Source: an uncultured Georgenia sp.
GTDB lineage: Bacteria > Actinomycetota > Actinomycetes > Actinomycetales > Actinomycetaceae
Assembly: GCF_937958535.1 (NCBI RefSeq)
Contig: NZ_CALGNQ010000229.1
Location: forward strand, 1-9,080
Direction of reading: 5' to 3'
Length of the DNA: 9,080 nt
Shown here: in pieces, positions 6,236 through 9,080 of the stretch
Numbering within the stretch: the stretch's first letter is position 1
Layout of the letters: the number at the start of each line of letters is the position of its first letter
Program-made: the position numbers and the translations under genes
The notes under the pieces: generated by a model
The model's database searches: none
The model's input: the letters and a program-made list of their open reading frames with translations, nothing else
What the model was told of the DNA's origin: nothing

Positions 6236-7528
6236 CTACCCCCGGGCGGCGGAGCTGTTGACGGCGTCGATGATGCCCTGGGCGTCGCCCTGCCCGGCGA
6301 GCATCTCGACGACACCGGCGTTGAGCGCGTTGCCGACGTTCTGGCCGAAGAGGGTGTCGAGCCAGACCATGACGTACGGGGCCTCGTTGTAGGAGGCGAG
6401 GATGTCCTGGAGCGCACCCTCCTCGACGACGCCCTGCGCCTCCTGGCTGGCCGGCAGGGTGTGGAACGCCTGCGCGTAGCCCTCCTGGTACTCCTGCTGC
6501 ATGAAGAAGTTGAGGAAGGCGGTGCACTCCTCCACCGGCGCCTGCGCCGAGCAGGTGAAGCCGTCGACGCCGCCCATCATCGCGGCGGGGTCGCCGGCAC
6601 CGCCCTCGACGGCGGGGAAGGGGAACCAGCCGAGGTCCGGGAGGGGCTGCTCGTCCGGCGTGAGCGAGGCGATGACGCCGGGGTTCCACGCGCCCATGAG
6701 CTCCATCGCGGCCTGGTGGTTGGCGATGAGGCCGGCGGAGGAGCCGGCGCCCTGCTGCGCCGGGGTGGTGAGGAAGCCGTCGTTGAAGGGCTCGGTCGCG
6801 GCGAAGTCCGCGAGCGCCTCACCGGCCTCCAGCCAGCACTCGTCCTCGAAGGTGCCCGCCTCGGCGGCCGCCTCCATGGTCTCCTGCGAGCAGTACCGCA
6901 GGGCGAAGAAGTAGTACCAGTGGGCCGCCGGCCATGCGTCCTTGGCCCCGAGGGCGATGGGCTGGATCCCGGCGGCCTTGAGCGCGTCGACGGCGTCTTC
7001 GAGCTCGGCCATCGTCGTCGGCGGGGTGTCGATGCCGGCCTGCGCGAACAGGTCCTGGCTGTAGTAGATGCCGCCGGGGAGCACCGCGGTGGGCATGCCG
7101 TAGATCCCGCCGTCGACCGTGAAGGCGCTCAGCGCACCCTCACCGACCGCGGCACGGGTCGCGTCGTCGATGTGGTCGGTGAGGTCCAGCGCCTGGCCGG
7201 CGGCCACGACGTCGGCCAGCTTGCCACCGCCCCGCGCCATGAAGATGTCCGGTGCGTCCCCGGAGTTGAGGGCGGTCTGCAGTTTCCCGTCCATGTCCTC
7301 GTTCTGGATGGACTGGATGGAGATCGTCACCCCGGGGTTGGCCGCCTCGAAGTCCGCGACGGTGTTCTCCCAGTACTCCTTGCCCTCCCCCGTGGTCGAG
7401 TTGTGCCAGAAGGTCATCGCGACGTCGCCGTCACCTCCTCCGGCGCCGTCGTCGCTGCCGCAGGCCGCGAGCCCGAGGGCCGCGACCACCACCGTCGCCG
7501 TGGTCGCCAGTGTCTTGCGAGCTGTCAT
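6236..7528 (-). CDS. bxlE: Extracellular sugar-binding lipoprotein of an ABC importer, BxlE-like
   Basis: This 430-residue substrate-binding protein captures oligosaccharides outside the membrane and delivers them to the two permeases. The signal peptide has Arg4 and Lys5, a hydrophobic core at 7-20 and the lipobox LAAC with acylated Cys23; a Gly/Asp-rich linker follows. The mature part is a type-1-family extracellular solute-binding fold: FWHNSTTGEG (40-49), GDAPDIFMARGG (90-101), YGMPTAVLPGGIYYSQDLFAQAGI (143-166) and an aromatic cluster WPAAHWYYF (199-207) likely to line the sugar site. Four further cysteines (213, 231, 326, 335) could form two disulfides. The ATG at 7528 has AGAGGA (complement of 7536-7541) 7 nt upstream. 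As the first gene of the operon behind a LacI-type operator, it is likely induced by its own substrate. Xylobiose or a longer xylo-oligosaccharide is the best guess, from the bxlEFGA-like order and the downstream xylosidases. A different oligosaccharide is possible. Confidence 0.92.
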   Translation of the reverse strand: MTARKTLATTATVVVAALGLAACGSDDGAGGGDGDVAMTFWHNSTTGEGKEYWENTVADFEAANPGVTISIQSIQNEDMDGKLQTALNSGDAPDIFMARGGGKLADVVAAGQALDLTDHIDDATRAAVGEGALSAFTVDGGIYGMPTAVLPGGIYYSQDLFAQAGIDTPPTTMAELEDAVDALKAAGIQPIALGAKDAWPAAHWYYFFALRYCSQETMEAAAEAGTFEDECWLEAGEALADFAATEPFNDGFLTTPAQQGAGSSAGLIANHQAAMELMGAWNPGVIASLTPDEQPLPDLGWFPFPAVEGGAGDPAAMMGGVDGFTCSAQAPVEECTAFLNFFMQQEYQEGYAQAFHTLPASQEAQGVVEEGALQDILASYNEAPYVMVWLDTLFGQNVGNALNAGVVEMLAGQGDAQGIIDAVNSSAARG

Positions 7529-7543
7529 GGTTCCGTCCTCTGG

Positions 7544-7657
7544 TCAGGGGGCGAGTCGATCGACCGACCGGCGAGGGTCCGCCGGTCGGCGGGTGGCAAC
7601 GGCGACAGCACCCTGGGGGGTGGTGGAGTCGTCATCGAGATCACTTCCGGTCGCCAT
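7544..7657 (-). other. Possible 37-codon upstream ORF in the bxlE leader
   Basis: An ATG at 7657-7655 opens a 37-codon frame ending with TGA at 7546-7544, 15 nt before the bxlE start. The predicted transcript would begin only about 12 nt before this ATG, so it could be translated with almost no leader. Third-position GC is near two thirds, well below the real genes here, and the peptide (starting MATGSDLDDD) matches nothing I know. Probably fortuitous; recorded because its end lies next to the bxlE ribosome site. Confidence 0.15.
7564..7589 (-). repeat. Perfect 10-bp inverted repeat in the bxlE 5' leader
   Basis: CCGACCGGCG (7564-7573) and CGCCGGTCGG (7580-7589) are perfectly complementary around a 6-nt loop. 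The transcript would fold into a very stable hairpin ending about 35 nt before the bxlE start codon and 22 nt before its Shine-Dalgarno site. No T-run follows on the minus strand, so it does not look like an attenuator-type terminator. It may stabilise the mRNA; a binding site for a dimeric protein is an alternative. Confidence 0.55.
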
Positions 7658-7675
7658 CAGCCGTGGCCGCCCCCG

Positions 7676-7705
7676 ACTATGGCTGCGCTCACACCGGTTT
7701 GTCAA
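7676..7705 (-). promoter_or_regulatory. Leftward promoter of the xylo-oligosaccharide operon
   Basis: On the minus strand a consensus -35 TTGACA (complement of 7700-7705) is followed by an 18-nt spacer and CATAGT (complement of 7676-7681), a 4-of-6 match to the -10. A consensus -35 is rare in DNA this GC-rich. Transcription would start near 7669, leaving a leader of about 140 nt before bxlE. The operator palindrome ends one base upstream of the -35, so a bound repressor would block RNA polymerase contact with the -35. Confidence 0.65.
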
Positions 7706-7727
7706 TCGTTATCGATAACGTTTTACT
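7699..7727 (+). promoter_or_regulatory. Possible rightward promoter toward pepN
   Basis: TTGTCA (7699-7704, 5 of 6 match to the -35) and TTTACT (7722-7727, 4 of 6 match to the -10) are spaced by exactly 17 nt. The 14-bp palindrome fills nearly the entire spacer. The -35 elements of this and the leftward promoter lie on the same bases on opposite strands. The transcript would have a leader of about 140 nt before pepN. The -10 is weak and another pepN promoter may exist nearer the gene. Confidence 0.3.
7707..7720. promoter_or_regulatory. 14-bp palindromic operator, LacI-family type
   Basis: CGTTATCGATAACG is a perfect palindrome centred on a TCGA core inside an AT-richer island. Its symmetry, length and central CG step are what LacI/GalR-family dimers recognise, and bxl-type operons in Streptomyces are controlled by such a repressor (BxlR). 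It abuts the leftward -35 and lies between the elements of the possible rightward promoter. No regulator gene is in the window, so the identity of the binding protein is inferred. Confidence 0.7.
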
Positions 7728-7860
7728 ACCGATGGTCGGTCCGGGACTCCGCACCGGCGCGGGCTCGGCTCGACGCCGACCGCGGCACTATGCGCGTGTG
7801 TCGCCCGGCGGCGGCGTGGCAGGATCGAGGCGGTCGTCCCTCCACCGGCGACCGTCGCGC

Positions 7861-7868
7861 AGAAGGAG
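7861..7868 (+). promoter_or_regulatory. Ribosome binding site fixing the pepN GTG start
   Basis: AGAAGGAG lies 5 nt before the GTG at 7874. It selects this start over an in-frame ATG at 7790, which has no such site and would add 28 Arg/Gly-rich residues not expected in PepN. Confidence 0.8.
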
Positions 7869-7873
7869 TCACC

Positions 7874-9080
<1,207 letters not shown>

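Larger units (their letters stand above)
7529..7873. other. Divergent control region between bxlE and pepN
   Basis: This 345-nt stretch separates the leftward sugar operon from rightward pepN and contains no convincing gene. It includes an AT-richer island at 7698-7728, unlike its surroundings, which holds the operator and promoter elements listed separately. Left of it is a leader of about 140 nt with a strong hairpin for the sugar operon. Right of it is a GC-rich stretch leading to the pepN ribosome site. No transposase remnant, tRNA or direct repeats are visible. Confidence 0.7.

Noticed and set aside
7555..7564. GTCGATCGAC palindrome as a second LacI operator
   Set aside because: It shares no half-site with CGTTATCGATAACG, is only 10 bp, abuts the leader hairpin, and GC-rich 10-bp palindromes are common by chance here.
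7728..7740. ACCGA-TGG-TCGGT inverted repeat just right of the operator
   Set aside because: The 5-bp arms are short and expected by chance at this composition; no link to a promoter element is evident.
7790..7873. In-frame ATG at 7790 as the pepN start, adding 28 residues
   Set aside because: There is no ribosome site there, the added segment is Arg/Gly-rich and unlike PepN N-termini, and GTG 7874 has AGAAGGAG at ideal spacing.

Overview
The window is high-GC DNA with dense, mostly leftward operon structure. Start codons are GTG or ATG behind purine-rich Shine-Dalgarno sites, and third codon positions are strongly GC. The gene content points to an actinobacterium, plausibly of the Micrococcales (inference): a BxlE-type sugar-binding lipoprotein, an actinobacterial-type PepN, and an Rv2466c-like, mycothiol-linked DsbA-family protein. 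I see no insertion sequence, tRNA, rRNA, CRISPR array or phage gene.

Layout from left to right. (1) 1-145, minus strand: the first 48 codons of a DsbA-family thiol oxidoreductase resembling mycobacterial Rv2466c. (2) 197-7528, minus strand: a compact operon read right to left. It encodes a sugar-binding lipoprotein (6236-7528), two ABC permeases (5198-6226 and 4308-5198), a cytoplasmic GH3 beta-xylosidase/beta-glucosidase (1780-4221) and a cytoplasmic GH43 beta-xylosidase/arabinofuranosidase (197-1783). Gene junctions are tight: a 9-nt gap, a 1-nt TGATG overlap, an 86-nt gap with a hairpin, and a 4-nt GTGA overlap. (3) 7529-7873: a 345-nt divergent control region. It holds a perfect 14-bp palindrome of the LacI-family operator type, a good leftward promoter with a consensus -35, a possible overlapping rightward promoter, and a leader with a strong 10-bp hairpin. 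(4) 7874-9080, plus strand: the first 402 codons of an M1 aminopeptidase N (pepN), cut by the window end.

The operon is a xylo-oligosaccharide uptake and degradation unit of the Streptomyces bxlEFGA type, extended by a GH43 enzyme. The lipoprotein captures short oligosaccharides outside the cell and the two permeases pass them in, presumably driven by an ATPase encoded elsewhere (MsiK-type), since none is present here. The two glycosidases lack signal peptides and should finish hydrolysis in the cytoplasm. The cognate regulator is also not in the window.

The most interesting point is the context. In Mycobacterium tuberculosis the Rv2466c gene and pepN (Rv2467) are divergent immediate neighbours, with rpiB (Rv2465c) beside them. 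Here the same two genes keep that orientation but are separated by the whole xylo-oligosaccharide operon, which looks like a catabolic cassette inserted into, or retained in, an otherwise conserved housekeeping junction. I did not find an unknown biological system. The candidate novelties are this insertion, the shared divergent control region, and the possible capture of the DsbA-like gene by a sugar-controlled transcript.
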